Shown one piece after another: positions 62,455 to 64,000 of a DNA stretch of 64,000 nt. How positions within the stretch are numbered: position 1 is the stretch's first letter; each line of letters begins with the position of its first letter. This stretch comes from Arsenicicoccus piscis (GTDB taxonomy: Bacteria > Actinomycetota > Actinomycetes > Actinomycetales > Dermatophilaceae), in contig NZ_JAKZHV010000001.1 of the NCBI RefSeq assembly GCF_022568835.1, forward strand, positions 434,001 to 498,000, written 5' to 3'. The translations under genes and the position numbers were made by a program. The notes beneath the pieces are model-generated. The model was not told the DNA's origin. It ran no database searches and saw nothing but the letters and a program-made list of their open reading frames with translations.

Positions 62455-63832
62455 CGTGAGCGGCGGTCACCGGTGATTCTTCGAGAGATCTTCCACAACC
62501 ACCTCGAAGAAGGAGCACACGATGACCGCCTCACCCCACGATATTGACCCTGCCCGGTTTCTGCAGGACCAGCTGGTCCAGGCCTCACCGGATTTGATGC
62601 GGGACATGCTGTCCACGTTCATCAACGCGTTGCTGTCGGCGCAGGCCGACAGTGTGTGTGGCGCGGAGTACGGCACACGTGACCCCGACCGGATCAACTC
62701 CCGCAACGGGTACCGCCACCGCGAGTTGGACACCCGCGTCGGCACGATCGATGTCGCGATCCCCAAGCTACGCGAGGGCAGCATGTTCCCCGGCTGGCTA
62801 CTGGAACGCCACCGCCGCGCCGAGCAGGCCCTGACGACCGTGGTCGCGACCTGCTACCTGCTCGGGGTCAGCACCCGCCGGATGGACAAACTCGTCCAAA
62901 CCCTCGGGATCACCGGCCTGTCCAAGTCACAAGTCAGCGTGATGGCCCAGGACCTCGACGCGCAGGTCGAGGCGTTCCGCACCCGCCCGTTGGACGCCGG
63001 CCCCTACACCTTCGTCGCCGCCGACGCGTTGACGATGAAGGTCCGGGAGAACAATCGCGTGGTCAAGATCGCGGTGATGATCGCGACAGGTGTCAACGCG
63101 GAGGGATACCGCGAAATCCTTGGCGTGCATACGAGTTCGACCGAGTCCGGTCCCGGATGGCTCAGCTTCTTCCGGGACCTGGTCGCCCGCGGCCTGACCA
63201 GCGCCGGACCGGTCGGGCTCGTCACCTCCGACGCGCACGCCGGCCTCATCGAGGCGATCGGTGCCACCCTGCCCGGCACGGGCTGGCAACGATGCCGCAC
63301 CCACTACGCCGCGAACCTGATGAGTGCCACACCCAAGAGCAGTTGGCCGTGGGTGAAAGCGTTGCTGCACAGCGTGTACGACCAACCCGACGCCGACGCG
63401 GTCCACGCCCAGTTTGACCGGATCCACGACACCCTCCTCGACAAGCTCCCCGCCGTGGCCGAGCACCTCGAGGCCGCCCGGGAGGACATCCTCGCGTTCA
63501 CCGTCTTCCCCAAGGCCTGCTGGCGTCAGATCTGGTCCAACAACCCCAACGAACGCCTGAACCGGGAAGTCCGGCGCCGCACCGACGTCGTGGGGATCTT
63601 CCCCGACCGCGGCGCGGTCATCCGACTCGTCGGAGCTGTCCTGGCCGAGCAGCACGACGAATGGATCGAGATGCGCCGATACCTCGGACTGGACCTGCTC
63701 AAGCAATGCCGAGCCGCTCTCACGGACACACCCGACACCGACGAAGGAGACGACACCATCATCGGCGCGATCAGCGCCTAACCAACCCAAACGAAGGAAT
63801 CACCCTCGTACACCACGCAGCAGGACTTGACC
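62405..63832 (+). mobile_element. IS256-family insertion sequence (1428 bp), copy B
   Basis: The ends are AGTTGAGTCC (left) and the complement of GGTCAAGTCC (right), each followed by a GTGGTGTACGAG block. The 9-bp duplication CCGAGCAGC flanks it (62396-62404 and 63833-63841). Removing the element and one duplication restores the coding frame YYTEQQYRAF across the junction. Same terminal polarity as copy A but clearly diverged inside. Confidence 0.93.
62522..63781 (+). CDS. IS256-family transposase, copy B
   Basis: 419 residues. DDE residues D168 (FVAADALTMKV), D237 (LVTSDAHAGLIEA) and Glu 344 (NNPNERLNREVRRR). CRTHYAANLMSATPKSSWP is shared with copy A. Intact and potentially active. About two thirds to three quarters identical to copy A by eye. 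Confidence 0.95.
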   Translation: MTASPHDIDPARFLQDQLVQASPDLMRDMLSTFINALLSAQADSVCGAEYGTRDPDRINSRNGYRHRELDTRVGTIDVAIPKLREGSMFPGWLLERHRRAEQALTTVVATCYLLGVSTRRMDKLVQTLGITGLSKSQVSVMAQDLDAQVEAFRTRPLDAGPYTFVAADALTMKVRENNRVVKIAVMIATGVNAEGYREILGVHTSSTESGPGWLSFFRDLVARGLTSAGPVGLVTSDAHAGLIEAIGATLPGTGWQRCRTHYAANLMSATPKSSWPWVKALLHSVYDQPDADAVHAQFDRIHDTLLDKLPAVAEHLEAAREDILAFTVFPKACWRQIWSNNPNERLNREVRRRTDVVGIFPDRGAVIRLVGAVLAEQHDEWIEMRRYLGLDLLKQCRAALTDTPDTDEGDDTIIGAISA

Positions 63833-63841
63833 CCGAGCAGC

Positions 63842-64000
63842 AGTACCGGGCGTTCGTCCCCACCATCACCGCGCGGTTCCAGAGCTCGCGCCTCATCACG
63901 TTCTATCCGACCGAGTGGCACCAGGCGCACAACATCCCTTACGTACGAGCCAATCTCATCACCATCAAGGACGGTGCGCCGCGCAACGGCGGGGCGCTGC
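63842..64000 (+). pseudogene. 3' part of the interrupted fusion gene (runs off the right edge)
   Basis: After the IS the frame continues YRAFVPTITARFQSSRLITF YPTEWHQAHNIPYVRANLIT in the methyltransferase-like domain to the window end. It matches the reading frame before the IS once one target duplication is removed. The true C-terminus lies outside the window. Confidence 0.85.

Overview
The window is GC-rich DNA with the hallmarks of an actinobacterium. Coding regions show strong third-position GC bias, GTG starts are common, and many genes have a TANNNT -10 element placed so that transcription would begin at or next to the start codon (leaderless mRNA). There is a mycothiol-type DinB/MDMPI protein, F420-type flavin-reductase-like proteins and an actinobacterial DUF5926 protein. 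My inference is order Micrococcales, possibly an Intrasporangiaceae-like genome; nothing here fixes the genus. No rRNA, tRNA or CRISPR array was recognised.

Layout. 1-7 kb: a partial P-loop ATPase with a distinct AT-rich promoter, a frameshifted GNAT gene, pheA, and a NatAB-like ABC exporter beside a NarL/DesK-type two-component system. 7-15 kb: a large membrane protein, a frameshifted lipoprotein, a GT2 glycosyltransferase, DUF5926, an anti-sigma-like ATPase, a DUF3352 membrane protein and an OmpR-family regulator. 15-20 kb is an accessory patch: a tyrosine phosphatase, an F420/FMN reductase, and a PadR-NmrA-SnoaL operon. The SnoaL gene is cut by an IS256-family element with an 8-bp target duplication, and the whole module lies between two copies of a ~65-bp repeat. 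A HAMP histidine kinase follows. 21-27 kb: a GDSL hydrolase, a frameshifted esterase, and the peroxide-defence block ahpC-ahpF-oxyR.

27-30 kb is a DrrAB/DrrC-like drug-resistance locus: a decayed UvrA-like gene, an ABC-2 permease, its ATPase, and a divergent TetR regulator facing a 31-bp perfect palindrome. 30-43 kb: a secreted S33 peptidase, a KstD-like FAD dehydrogenase, two von Willebrand A-type proteins, a GDSL hydrolase, two CNNM/hemolysin-like transporters, an internally deleted SDR, an alpha/beta-hydrolase fused to a PPOX domain, and a LysE/LysG exporter-regulator pair. 43-59 kb: two ArsR-SRPBCC modules, an acyl-CoA ligase, an ABC-F protein, a five-bladed propeller protein, mug, a sodium:solute symporter, a VOC protein, phosphoketolase, and an ECF42-like sigma factor with its YCII/DGPF partner.

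60-64 kb holds the most unusual gene. It has a signal peptide, about 68 collagen-like Gly-X-Y triplets, a family-2 glycosyltransferase domain and a SAM-methyltransferase-like domain in one reading frame. It is interrupted by a second IS256-family element (9-bp target duplication), after which the frame resumes and leaves the window. The two IS elements share terminal sequences but have clearly diverged transposases. At least four genes carry isolated one-base frameshifts, so either this chromosome is losing genes or the assembly contains indel errors; the sequence alone cannot decide.
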